Shown here: piece by piece, positions 25,773 through 34,392 of the stretch | Layout: each line of letters opens with the position of its first letter | Numbering within the stretch: the stretch's first letter is position 1 | Assembly (NCBI GenBank): GCA_963736285.1 | Contig: CAVTOA010000003.1 | Span: forward strand, 992,001 to 1,056,000 | Reading direction: 5' to 3' | DNA from: CAVTOA01 sp963736285 | GTDB lineage: Bacteria; Actinomycetota; Actinomycetes; Mycobacteriales; QHCE01 | Length of the DNA: 64,000 nt | The notes under the pieces: generated by a model | Seen by the model: only the letters and a program-made list of their open reading frames with translations | What the model was told of the DNA's origin: nothing | Databases searched by the model: none | Position numbers and translations under genes: made by a program

Positions 25773-28304
25773 GTGTCGGCTGCCAAAAGTAGACTCGCTG
25801 CCGCTATGCAAAAAAATTCTGAGCCGACCCAGTTTTCTGAATCCACCGTGTCCCGAGTCCCACCCTCTGAGCCCCGGCCCTCTGAGCTAGCTCAGTCCTC
25901 GACGCGAACCCAGCCCCCTGAGTCGTTAGCCAGCGACGAAGCCCAGGTTAGCGAACCGCTGCAAGGCCTCAATGACGTGCAGCGGGCGGCCGTCACGCAT
26001 GTGGGTTCTCCGTTGCTGATCGTGGCTGGCGCGGGTTCCGGGAAAACGCGGGTTTTGGCGCACCGGATAGCTCATATCCTGCGCACAGGTCGGGCTCGCC
26101 CTAGCGAGATTCTCGCCATCACTTTCACTAACAAAGCGGCAGCAGAAATGCGCGAGCGAGTTGTCGCGTTGGTGGGCGAGTCAGCAGTGGGTATGCAAGG
26201 TCGTTATAGCGCCCGGTCAATGTGGGTGTCCACATTCCATTCTGCTTGTGTGCGCATTCTTCGAGAGCAGGCGAACACAATTGGTTTGAAGGCCACGTTT
26301 TCTATTTACGATGCCGACGATGCTCGCCGGTTATTGCAGCTAATTGTTCGCGAACTCGACCTCGATCCCAAACGGAATCCGCCGCGTTCGCTGGCGGCGC
26401 AGATAAGCAACCTGAAAAACGAGCTTATAGACGAGGAAACTTTCTCGGCTCGTGCTGACAATGCCACAGAGCGCACGGTAGCCCAGATTTACGTTGCCTA
26501 CCAACGGAAACTGAGGGAGGCTCATGCGCTTGACTTTGACGACATCATCATGACGACCGTCAATTTGCTGCGGGCTTTCCCGGCTGTGGCCGAACATTAT
26601 CGGCGTCGTTTTCGTCATGTGCTGATCGACGAATACCAGGACACTAACCATGCGCAATATGTGTTGGTGCGCGAGCTGGTGGGCGCGGTAGAAGACGGAA
26701 GCGGAAACAAGACCGGCACTATGCCGCCGGCTGAATTGTGCGTGGTTGGTGACGCTGATCAATCTATTTATGCTTTTCGTGGCGCCACCATTCGCAATAT
26801 TTTGGAATTTGAACGAGATTACCCCAATGCGCGCACCATTCTGCTCGAGCAGAATTATCGGTCGACGCAAACTATTCTTTCGGCGGCGAACGCGGTCATA
26901 TCCCAAAATGCGGAGCGTAAACCAAAGAACTTGTGGTCCGATTCCGGTGCGGGCAAAAGCATCGTCGGCTATGTGGCCGACACCGAACACGACGAAGCGG
27001 CCTGGGTGGCATCGGAGATCGATCGGCTCGCCGACGATGAAGGCTATCGATCAAGCGACGTGGCGATCTTCTATCGCACGAATGCGCAATCACGGGTGTT
27101 CGAAGAGGTGTTCATTCGAGTCGGTCTGCCGTACAAGGTGGTAGGCGGCGTCCGGTTCTACGAGAGGCGTGAGGTGCGCGACGCACTGGCCTATCTGCGC
27201 GCCTTGGTTAACGACGACGACACTGTCAGCATTCGACGCATCCTTAACACTCCGCGTCGCGGCATCGGCGACCGTGCACAAGCATGTGTGGCCGCACTCG
27301 CCGATCGGGAGCGTATTTCGTTTGGGGCGGCCTTGGAGCGCGCTGCGGAGGCGCCAGGCATCGGCGCCCGAGCGGTGAAAGCTATCGCGGAGTTTTGCGA
27401 CTTTATGCGTGAGCTGCGGCAGCTCGCTTTGACCGAGGGGCCCAGCGTCGTGGCCGAGCAGGTCATTACCCGTACCGGCTATGTCGCCGCGCTGGAGAAG
27501 AGCGACGATCCGCAAGATGAGGGGCGCATCGAGAACTTACAAGAGCTAGTCAGCGTTGCCCGAGAATTCGAAGAGCGGGAGGTGCGGATCCAGTCTGCCG
27601 CTGGCGCTGCCGAAGGTGACGAGGGCGGCGATGAGGAAGAGGGGATCAACGCTCCTGGTCTGGCGGAGTTCTTAGAGCAGGTGGCACTGGTCGCGGATGC
27701 GGACTCCATTCCTGACGCGTCAGACACGGCGCGGGGTGGCGTGGTCACGCTCATGACGCTGCATACGGCTAAAGGGCTGGAGTTCCCAGCAGTGTTTATG
27801 ACCGGGATGGAGGACGGAGTCTTTCCTCATGAGCGCTCCTTGGGTAAGACGTCTGAGCTGGAAGAAGAGCGCAGGCTGGCATATGTGGGCATCACTCGCG
27901 CGCGGCAGCGGCTGTATTGGACCAGGGCGGTTACCCGCAGCGCATGGGGTCAGCCGCAGTATTTCCCGCAGTCGCGCTTTCTCGACGAGATACCTGCCTC
28001 GCTGATCCGCTGGGAGCGAGCAGGGGGCAAGGATCCTCGGGTTGCGATGTCTACCTGGGGAAGCGGCGAGAGTAGTCGGGGGAATATCGAGGCGGTGCCT
28101 CGGTCGCATAGCCCGTCACGCGCTCGGCGAACTCGGCCCATCCCAAGTCTGACTGTGGGCGATCGCGTGACGCACGACACGCATGGCATGGGTCGTGTCG
28201 TGGAGCTGCGTGGTGTGGCGGAAAAGGCGCAGGCGGGCGTCGATTTTGGTGACGGGGCCACTCGGTGGTTTGTGCTTCGGTACGCGCCGCTGGAAAAACT
28301 TTGA
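25773..28304 (+). CDS. pcrA: ATP-dependent DNA helicase PcrA/UvrD
   Basis: An 843-residue superfamily 1A 3'-5' helicase for DNA repair and removal of blocked replication complexes. Motifs in order: Q motif GLNDVQRAAV (about 65), Walker A GAGSGKT (about 85), TFTNKAAAEM, DEYQDTNHAQY (Walker B), GDADQSIYAFRGA, QNYRS, VTLMTLHTAKGLEF, and ITRARQRLYW. The N-terminal 60 residues are Ser/Pro/Glu-rich and variable. The GTG at 25773 gives this length; ATG at 25806 is equally possible since neither has a ribosome site. The C-terminal basic domain (VGDRVTHDTHGMGRV) is the RNA polymerase-binding Tudor-like fold. Confidence 0.95.
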   Translation: MSAAKSRLAAAMQKNSEPTQFSESTVSRVPPSEPRPSELAQSSTRTQPPESLASDEAQVSEPLQGLNDVQRAAVTHVGSPLLIVAGAGSGKTRVLAHRIAHILRTGRARPSEILAITFTNKAAAEMRERVVALVGESAVGMQGRYSARSMWVSTFHSACVRILREQANTIGLKATFSIYDADDARRLLQLIVRELDLDPKRNPPRSLAAQISNLKNELIDEETFSARADNATERTVAQIYVAYQRKLREAHALDFDDIIMTTVNLLRAFPAVAEHYRRRFRHVLIDEYQDTNHAQYVLVRELVGAVEDGSGNKTGTMPPAELCVVGDADQSIYAFRGATIRNILEFERDYPNARTILLEQNYRSTQTILSAANAVISQNAERKPKNLWSDSGAGKSIVGYVADTEHDEAAWVASEIDRLADDEGYRSSDVAIFYRTNAQSRVFEEVFIRVGLPYKVVGGVRFYERREVRDALAYLRALVNDDDTVSIRRILNTPRRGIGDRAQACVAALADRERISFGAALERAAEAPGIGARAVKAIAEFCDFMRELRQLALTEGPSVVAEQVITRTGYVAALEKSDDPQDEGRIENLQELVSVAREFEEREVRIQSAAGAAEGDEGGDEEEGINAPGLAEFLEQVALVADADSIPDASDTARGGVVTLMTLHTAKGLEFPAVFMTGMEDGVFPHERSLGKTSELEEERRLAYVGITRARQRLYWTRAVTRSAWGQPQYFPQSRFLDEIPASLIRWERAGGKDPRVAMSTWGSGESSRGNIEAVPRSHSPSRARRTRPIPSLTVGDRVTHDTHGMGRVVELRGVAEKAQAGVDFGDGATRWFVLRYAPLEKL

Positions 28305-28409
28305 ATCTCGTGCCGATTCGTGTAGCGACGCCGCTTGCATTTTGCCCCACAAGATGGACAAAATACGCATTGCTACTCGCGGGTAAGTATTGTTTTACCT
28401 GGACGTTGT

Positions 28410-28444
28410 GAAAGTCGGGCACTCGAGGGGTGTGCCCGACTTTC
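28410..28444. terminator. Hairpin terminator after pcrA
   Basis: GAAAGTCGGGCAC (28410-28422) pairs perfectly with GTGCCCGACTTTC (28432-28444) around a 9-base loop. Confidence 0.85.
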
Positions 28445-28472
28445 AGTGCGTATGAGGCGGCGATTCTTATGG

Positions 28473-28526
28473 TTTTTGCGGATTGCCCGCAATGTTGGAC
28501 AAAACATTGCGGGCAATCCGCAAAAA
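28473..28526. repeat. 24-bp-arm palindrome, copy 2 of a dispersed pair
   Basis: Arms 28473-28496 and 28503-28526 around a 6-base loop. The 24-bp arm (with GCGGATTGCCCGCAATG) is identical to that at 5550-5606; only the loop differs. It lies between the convergent pcrA and B12-domain genes. Confidence 0.88.
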
Positions 28527-28548
28527 AGTGAAAATCTGGCCTGGAACG

Positions 28549-28953
28549 TCAGGTTTGACTGAGCTCCGAAGGATTTTGGAGCCAGTCCACGATGTCGCGA
28601 GTGTCAGCCCCGGGGGTAAATAGCTTGGCCACGCCGAGATTCTTTAGCTCAATAACGTCTTCGTCGGGGATGATTCCGCCACCGAACACGATGATGTCTT
28701 CTGCGTGTTCGGCTCGGAGCAGATCCAGGATTCGAGTAAACAAGGTCATGTGGGCGCCAGAAAGTATGGATAGCCCCAGGAAGTCTGCGTCTTCGTCGAT
28801 TGCGGTGCGCACGATCTGTTCCGGGGTCTGGTGCAGCCCGGTATAGATGACCTCCATGCCCGCATCGCGAAGCGCGCGGGCCACCACTTTGGCCCCGCGA
28901 TCGTGCCCATCGAGCCCTGCTTTTGCGATGACGACCCGAATCGGCGCTGCCAT
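28549..28953 (-). CDS. Cobalamin-binding domain protein, methylmalonyl-CoA mutase C-terminal type
   Basis: A 134-residue stand-alone B12-binding domain. The motif DGHDRGAKVVARALRDAG (about residues 14-31) contains the D-x-H-x-x-G that gives the lower cobalt ligand His; GLSILSGAH and FGGGIIPDED are the other family segments. It is like the C-terminal domain of methylmalonyl-CoA mutase or the small subunit of related acyl-CoA mutases, which rearrange carbon skeletons. No large subunit is in this window. ATG at 28953 follows AGGGAGG by 5 bases, so the longer frame is rejected. Confidence 0.88.
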   Translation of the reverse strand: MAAPIRVVIAKAGLDGHDRGAKVVARALRDAGMEVIYTGLHQTPEQIVRTAIDEDADFLGLSILSGAHMTLFTRILDLLRAEHAEDIIVFGGGIIPDEDVIELKNLGVAKLFTPGADTRDIVDWLQNPSELSQT

Positions 28954-29164
28954 ACGGCCTCCCTTATCGCCCTTATTGACCCGCAGGGTGCTGCGGTAAT
29001 AGTGCGGGTAATCGCCCGCAGAAATTGTCGCATGTGACGTGTGACCCAGGCGTGGGAGCCGGTGCACGTCGGCCGATCACACCGAGTTAGCCTGCCTGTA
29101 GAGCCGGTTTGCTCATGATGCCGGCCGTCGTTTATCTCGCGTCGCTAAGAGGACGGACACCACA

Positions 29165-30340
29165 GTGGACCTGTTCGAATATCAGGCGAAAGATCTTTTC
29201 GCCAAGCACGGCGTGCCGGTGTTGCCCGGTTTCGTCGCAACTACCCCGGAAGAAGCCAAGGCCGCCGCAGAGAAAATCGGCGGACCGGTAGTCGTCAAGG
29301 CCCAGGTTAAAACTGGTGGCCGAGGTAAGGCTGGCGGCGTCAAGCTCGCCAACAACCCCGCCGAGGCCTACGAGAAAGCCCAAGCCATTCTTGGCATGGA
29401 CATTAAGGGCCACACGGTGCACCGGGTTTTGGTTGCCCAGGCCAGCGACATCGCCGAGGAATACTACTTTTCCTTCCTGCTTGACCGGTCAAACCGCACG
29501 TTCCTCGCCATGGCATCACGCGAGGGCGGTATGGAGATTGAACAGGTCGCGGTAGAAAAGCCAGAAGCGTTGGCAAAAATCCCTGTCAGTGCCATCGAAG
29601 GCATCACCCCTGCCCGGGCGCGCGAGATCTTGGTTGAGGGCAAATTCCCCGCTGAGGTGCTCGACCAGGCAGCCGAGGCTGCCGCAAAGCTGTGGGATGT
29701 CTTCGTGAAGGAAGACGCCAGTTTGGTCGAGGTTAACCCGCTGGTGAAGACTCCGAGCGGCGAGATCGTGGCGCTCGACGGCAAGGTCACCTTGGACGAG
29801 AACGCCGAGTTCCGTCACGCCGAGCATGCGGATCTGGCTGACATTGAGGCCACGGATCCGCTCGAGCGGGCCGCTAAAGCGAAAGACCTCAACTACGTCA
29901 AGCTGGACGGCGAGGTCGGCATCATCGGAAACGGCGCCGGGCTGGTTATGTCCACATTGGACGTTGTGGCTTACGCAGGCGAGAAGCATGGCGGAGTTAA
30001 GCCGGCAAACTTCCTCGACATCGGTGGTGGCGCTAGCGCCGAGGTGATGGCGAACGGTCTCGAGATCGTGCTGTCCGACCCCGACGTCAAGAGCGTTTTT
30101 GTCAACGTCTTCGGCGGTATCACCGCTTGTGACGCGGTGGCAAACGGCATTGTCCAAGCGCTGAACCTCATGCACCAGCGTGGCGAAGAAGTGACAAAGC
30201 CACTCGTGGTGCGGCTAGACGGAAACAACGTCGCACTCGGACGGTCAATTTTGGACGAAGCTAACCACCCGCTGGTGCGGCAGGTGGGCACCATGGACGG
30301 CGCCGCCGAGCGCGCCGCTGAACTAGCTGCGGCGAAATAA
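29165..30340 (+). CDS. sucC: Succinyl-CoA ligase, beta subunit
   Basis: A 391-residue ATP-grasp subunit. It begins DLFEYQAKDLFAKHGVPV, has the nucleotide-binding VVKAQVKTGGRGKAGGVKLA (residues 42-61) and the C-terminal GGITACDAVANGIV and VRLDGNNVALGR. With SucD it makes ATP or GTP from succinyl-CoA in the TCA cycle. GTG start; AGAGGA lies about 11 bases upstream. Seventeen bases separate it from sucD. Confidence 0.97.
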   Translation: MDLFEYQAKDLFAKHGVPVLPGFVATTPEEAKAAAEKIGGPVVVKAQVKTGGRGKAGGVKLANNPAEAYEKAQAILGMDIKGHTVHRVLVAQASDIAEEYYFSFLLDRSNRTFLAMASREGGMEIEQVAVEKPEALAKIPVSAIEGITPARAREILVEGKFPAEVLDQAAEAAAKLWDVFVKEDASLVEVNPLVKTPSGEIVALDGKVTLDENAEFRHAEHADLADIEATDPLERAAKAKDLNYVKLDGEVGIIGNGAGLVMSTLDVVAYAGEKHGGVKPANFLDIGGGASAEVMANGLEIVLSDPDVKSVFVNVFGGITACDAVANGIVQALNLMHQRGEEVTKPLVVRLDGNNVALGRSILDEANHPLVRQVGTMDGAAERAAELAAAK

Positions 30341-30357
30341 GGGGAAGCGTAAAAGTC

Positions 30358-31245
30358 ATGGCTATTTTCTTAAATGAGCAGAGCAAGGTCATTGTGCAGG
30401 GCATGACCGGCTCGGAGGGCTCCAAGCACACCGGCCGGATGCTGCGTTCTGGCACCAACGTCGTCGGTGGCGTTAACCCCCGCAAGGCCGGTCAGAAGGT
30501 CGAGATCGAAGGCGTCTCACTGCCGGTGTTTGGCAGCGTGAAAGAAGCGATGGAGACCACCGGCGCAGATGTCACGGTCATTTTCGTGCCGCCAGCGTTT
30601 TGTAAGAGCGCGGTCATCGAGGCCATCGATGCCGAGATCCCCCTCGCAGTGGTTATCACTGAGGGCATTCCGGTGCACGACAGCACCACGTTCTGGTCTT
30701 ACAACAACGCTAAGGGCAACAAGACCCGGATCATCGGCCCGAACTGCCCTGGCCTGATCACGCCAGAAGAGTCCAATGTGGGCATCATCCCCGCCGACAT
30801 CACCAAGTCTGGCCCGATCGGACTAGTCAGCAAGTCAGGCACGTTGACGTACCAGATGATGTACGAGCTGCGTGACCTCGGCTTCTCCACCGCGGTGGGC
30901 ATTGGTGGAGACCCGGTCATCGGCACCACCCACATCGACGCGCTCGCGGCCTTCGAAGAAGACCCCGAGACGCGGGTCATCGTAATGATTGGTGAGATCG
31001 GTGGCGACGCAGAAGAGCGTGCCGCCGCCTACATCTCCAAGAATGTGACCAAGCCAGTGGTGGCTTATGTCGCCGGGTTCACCGCGCCAGAAGGCAAGAC
31101 GATGGGTCACGCGGGCGCAATCATCTCTGGCTCGGCCGGTACCGCGCAGGCTAAGAAAGAAGCGCTGGAAGCGGTCGGTGTCAAAGTCGGTAAGACCCCG
31201 AGCGAGACGGCGCTGCTCGCCCGCGAGCTTGTCGAGTCCCGCTGA
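30358..31245 (+). CDS. sucD: Succinyl-CoA ligase, alpha subunit
   Basis: A 295-residue subunit that binds CoA and carries the phosphohistidine. CoA-binding GMTGSEGSKHTGRMLRSGTN is at about residues 14-33, and GHAGAIISGSAGTAQAKKEAL contains the phosphorylated His. The Rossmann domain starts right after the N-terminus. A strong hairpin terminator follows at 31263, so sucCD form a two-gene operon. Confidence 0.97.
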   Translation: MAIFLNEQSKVIVQGMTGSEGSKHTGRMLRSGTNVVGGVNPRKAGQKVEIEGVSLPVFGSVKEAMETTGADVTVIFVPPAFCKSAVIEAIDAEIPLAVVITEGIPVHDSTTFWSYNNAKGNKTRIIGPNCPGLITPEESNVGIIPADITKSGPIGLVSKSGTLTYQMMYELRDLGFSTAVGIGGDPVIGTTHIDALAAFEEDPETRVIVMIGEIGGDAEERAAAYISKNVTKPVVAYVAGFTAPEGKTMGHAGAIISGSAGTAQAKKEALEAVGVKVGKTPSETALLARELVESR

Positions 31246-31262
31246 GCGATTGAGTGTGTTGA

Positions 31263-31298
31263 CTTGCTGGGCAGGTCCAACCTGACCTGCCCAGCAAG
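31263..31298 (+). terminator. Hairpin terminator after sucD
   Basis: CTTGCTGGGCAGGT (31263-31276) pairs with ACCTGCCCAGCAAG (31285-31298) around an 8-base loop, 14 bp without mismatch. Confidence 0.88.
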
Positions 31299-31403
31299 GA
31301 CTAGCGTGACGGGCGTGAGTGCCCCTTCGAGCCGATCTCGAAATCGGTAGCGCCAGCAATAGCGACGCACCGCCATCGTCCACGTTCTAGTAGGCCAGTT
31401 CCG

Positions 31404-32564
31404 TTGCTCATCGCGGCGGTCACTACTTGCGCGTGGGCGGTGGTGGTTTCTATTGCGCCCTTGTTGGTGGTCTCGTTGGCGGTGTGGGCGGCCGATGGTC
31501 GTTCAACGATCTCAGCGGCGGCGGTGACCCGTTTTGCGGCAGACGTGTGGTTGCTCGCGCACGGGGTGCCGTTGTCGTTTCCTGGCGGCCATATTTCGCT
31601 GATTCCGCTGCTGTTGAGCGCGGTGGTGTGTTGGCAGATCGTGCGCGCTGGCGCCAATACTGCCCGGGCGGCGGGAACCAGGCGCGTGGCGACAAGCGTC
31701 CATGTTGTCGTAGCTATAGCTGTCCTTTATGGAGTTACGGGCGCGGCGGTGGCGTCGTTTGCCCGAAGCGACTTGTTGTCGGCCGACACTGCGCTTGCTG
31801 GCTTGGTCACAGCGCTGGTGGCCGCGATCTGCGCCGGTGTCGGTGTATTGCGGGAAAACGAGCTGGCCGCCGTGTTGTGGATGCGCTTGCCGCTGGTGGT
31901 TCGGCGAGCAGCCCGAGGTGCGGGGATTGCGGTCTTAGGCATCGTCGCAGGAGCAGCATTGCTGGCTGGCGCGGCGCTGGCATTTTCGACCGAGCGCGCT
32001 CGGGGCATGTTCGACGCATACTCGCCGGGAATCGTGGGGGGCTTTGGCCTTTTCTTACTGTCGCTGTTTTTCTTGCCGAGTATGATCGTGTGGACAATCG
32101 CGTACGTTGTGGGGCCAGGCTTCACGATAGGGGTGGGCACCTCTGTCACGAGCTACGACGTGTCGACGGGGCCAATGCCGGCCTTTCCGCTGCTCGCCGC
32201 CGTACCTACGCACCACGCCAATCTTGTAACTGAGTTGACGATGATGATGCCGGTGTTGGCCGGCGTTGCTGCGGGTCTGGCGGTGGCACGTCACATGATC
32301 ACTGAGTCCACTGTGCACATTTTGTTGGCGGCACCGTTGGTGGGGCCGATGGCAGGGGCTTGTCTGGCGGCCGCTTGTTGGCTGAGTAGCGGTGCGTTTG
32401 GTGGGGAACGGTTTACTACGCTAGGACCACGTTGGTGGCAGGTGGGGCTGTTTTTCGCGGCCGAAGTTGCCCTCGCATCTTTGGCGGGTGCGGCGATACA
32501 GCGTTGGGTGATTCCGGGGGTGAGCCGCTGGCGACGCGAGCGGGTGAAGCCAGCGGCTCTTTAG
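31404..32564 (+). CDS. PerM/DUF6350-like polytopic membrane protein
   Basis: A 386-residue protein with about ten hydrophobic helices. The position right after sucCD and before purN matches the mycobacterial perM gene, whose product stabilises cell division under stress, and the segment HGVPLSFPGGHISLIPLL is like the DUF6350 family. The only start in the frame after the upstream stop is TTG at 31404, with no clear ribosome site, so the N-terminus is uncertain. Function here is inferred from family and synteny. Confidence 0.78.
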   Translation: MLIAAVTTCAWAVVVSIAPLLVVSLAVWAADGRSTISAAAVTRFAADVWLLAHGVPLSFPGGHISLIPLLLSAVVCWQIVRAGANTARAAGTRRVATSVHVVVAIAVLYGVTGAAVASFARSDLLSADTALAGLVTALVAAICAGVGVLRENELAAVLWMRLPLVVRRAARGAGIAVLGIVAGAALLAGAALAFSTERARGMFDAYSPGIVGGFGLFLLSLFFLPSMIVWTIAYVVGPGFTIGVGTSVTSYDVSTGPMPAFPLLAAVPTHHANLVTELTMMMPVLAGVAAGLAVARHMITESTVHILLAAPLVGPMAGACLAAACWLSSGAFGGERFTTLGPRWWQVGLFFAAEVALASLAGAAIQRWVIPGVSRWRRERVKPAAL

Positions 32565-32596
32565 CCTGGCACAAAGGCATCCATTTTCTGTGCTGC

Positions 32597-32602
32597 TAAG
32601 GT
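32597..32602 (+). promoter_or_regulatory. Putative -10 box upstream of the AbiEi-like gene
   Basis: TAAGGT is followed by 6 bases and then the GTG at 32609, the leaderless layout. The same bases also include AAGGTGG, which could be a ribosome site, so the reading is ambiguous. Confidence 0.35.
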
Positions 32603-32608
32603 GGTTTC

Positions 32609-33211
32609 GTGCCAGCGGCGACTTCTCGAGATGCGGCGAATCGGCTCCCCGCTACATTCACAGTGCGTGAAGCAGTGGCAAAGGGATTAGCGCGCCGAAC
32701 TTTGTATCGCTTGCGGGATGAGGGCGCCATATTTGAAATTTCCCGTGGTGTGTATCGCCGCGCTGACGCGCCAGAAACTGAGCATATTGATCTCATCGCT
32801 GCCGCAAAGCGCGCTCCAAGAGCCATCGTGTGTCTCGTGTCTGCGCTGGCCATCCATGAGTTGACTGACGAGATGCCTCCCGCCATTGAAATGGCTCTGC
32901 CCGCAGGGCTTTATCGGCCCAAGGTTGGCTATCCGCGCGTCAAGTTTTCCCAATTCAATCTCGAGACCTTTGATCTAGGTAAAGAACTGTTCGAAGTTGC
33001 GCCACACGAACCTGTCGCGGTCTATAACGCTGAAAGGGCAATTGCGGACGCGATGCGTCTACGCAACCTGGTCACCGACACGGTGGCTCTTCGCGCTTTG
33101 CGCATTTACCTTTCGCGGCGGTCTGCTAACCCCGGTGAACTTGCCCGCGTCGCCGGGCTTCTCGGCGACGCACGTCCTCTTATCCGTGCAATCCAGGTGG
33201 TGCAGAGCTGA
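32609..33211 (+). CDS. AbiEi-type antitoxin of a type IV toxin-antitoxin module
   Basis: A 200-residue protein with an N-terminal winged helix (TFTVREAVAKGLARRTLYRLRDEGAIFEISRGVYRR, about residues 15-50) as in AbiEi antitoxin/transcription repressors, then the typical AHPHEPVAVYNAERAIADAMRLR-like region near residue 135-155. AbiEi both represses its operon and counteracts the AbiEii nucleotidyltransferase without binding it. The stop overlaps the ATG of the toxin gene. It is inserted between the DUF6350 gene and purN, which are neighbours in other actinobacteria. Confidence 0.85.
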   Translation: MPAATSRDAANRLPATFTVREAVAKGLARRTLYRLRDEGAIFEISRGVYRRADAPETEHIDLIAAAKRAPRAIVCLVSALAIHELTDEMPPAIEMALPAGLYRPKVGYPRVKFSQFNLETFDLGKELFEVAPHEPVAVYNAERAIADAMRLRNLVTDTVALRALRIYLSRRSANPGELARVAGLLGDARPLIRAIQVVQS

Positions 33212-33744
33212 TGAGTAACATCTCCCGCGATACCACAGCCGGTCGGGTCTTCAACGACCTGCGCAACAAGGCGAAACGAGAAGGGCGCAACACGCAAGAA
33301 CTACTGATTCTGTACACCCTTGAGCGTTTTCTTTATCGGCTAGCGCAGTCTGAGTACCGTGACCAGTTCCTCCTCAAAGGAGGACTCTTGCTGGCCACTT
33401 TGGATGCACGCCGCCCCACAAAAGACGGCGACTTACTGACCTACATGGACTGTGACATGTGGCGCCTAACCCGTCAGCACGACATAGACGGTGACTCGCT
33501 CATCGCCGCAATCAATCGCACAGCGGAGCATCGCGGAGTGCATATCCGAGAATTATCTATCAGCGTGGGAGATCTCGTCGAGCAGCGCGCTAGTGCCTAC
33601 CGAACCTGGCGGAACAGACAAGATGCGGAGGCCGATGCTTATCCCGAAGCTTTCGGTGACATCGTGTCCGACGTCATTACCTATGCCGACCCGGCACTTT
33701 CTGGGAATGCAAGGGCCCATGCGAAAGACGATAAATCCTTATGA
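33211..33744 (+). pseudogene. AbiEii-like nucleotidyltransferase toxin, C-terminally short
   Basis: A 177-residue AbiEii/AbiGii family protein. The nucleotidyltransferase core is seen as FLLKGGLLLATLDARRPTKDGDLL (about residues 51-74), with Lys-Gly-Gly and the Asp-x-Asp pair. Family members usually run to 250-300 residues; here the frame stops about 50 bases before purN and the C-terminal helical part is absent. It may be a truncated, inactive toxin kept with an intact antitoxin, or a short variant. ATG overlaps the antitoxin stop. Confidence 0.7.
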
Positions 33745-33791
33745 CGGTGGTGGGACGGGTGGCAGAGCGAACGTTCTCTGAAGGGAAGACC

Positions 33792-34392
33792 GTGACGCGG
33801 TTGGTGGTGCTGGTCTCGGGTAGCGGTTCGTTGCTACAAGCGTTGCTTGATGCTGCAGTGGATCCGGCGTTTGGCGCGGAGGTGGTGGCGGTGGGAGCCG
33901 ATCGCGCTGGCATTGAGGCATTGTCTCGGGCCGAGCGGGCTGGCGTTTCCACGTTTGTTAATCGGGTTGCCGATTACCCGGATCGGGCCGAGTGGGATCG
34001 TGCGCTCGCCGAGAGTGTGGCGGCGCACACGCCAGATCTGGTGATTTCTGCCGGGTTCATGAAATTGGTGGGTCCACAGTTCTTGTCTCAGTTCGGTGAC
34101 AGCTTCATCAACACTCATCCCGCGTTGCTGCCGGCGTTTCCCGGAATTCATGGCGTTCGGGATGCACTCAGCACTGGCGTTAAGGTCGGCGGTTGCACGG
34201 TGTTCTTTGTCGACGGAGGCGTGGATTCGGGCCCGATGATCGATCAGCGGGCCGTTCCGGTTTTGCCCGACGACGACGAGGCGCGTTGCACGAACGTATA
34301 AAACAGGCTGAGCGGCCATGCTTGTTGAGGTAGTGGGGCGGATGGCCCGCCAGATTGGACGATCACTGGAAGAAAGGTCGCCGTGCTCGTGA
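33792..34392 (+). pseudogene. purN: Phosphoribosylglycinamide formyltransferase, frame-broken at 3' end
   Basis: GAR transformylase, the third step of purine synthesis, with 10-formyl-THF as donor. Residues 1-165 are intact: VVLVSGSGSLLQALLD (phosphate loop), SAGFMKLVGPQFL, the catalytic NTHPALLPAFPGIHG with Asn-His, and the Asp of FVDGGVDSGPM. After the triple Asp near 34275 the frame breaks twice. LHERIKQAER continues one base out of frame and MLVEVVGRMARQIG after a second shift. GTG at 33792 follows GAAGGGAAG. The last bases overlap purH. Whether the breaks are real mutations or sequence errors cannot be told here. Confidence 0.85.

Noticed and set aside
29481..29492. TTGACCGGTCAA palindrome in sucC
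   Set aside because: It matches the repeat outer arm but is short, without inner arms, and encodes conserved residues (LLDRSNRT); coincidence.
31427..32233. 268-codon frame inside the DUF6350 gene
   Set aside because: Gly/Arg-rich shadow of a membrane protein gene in another frame, without motif.
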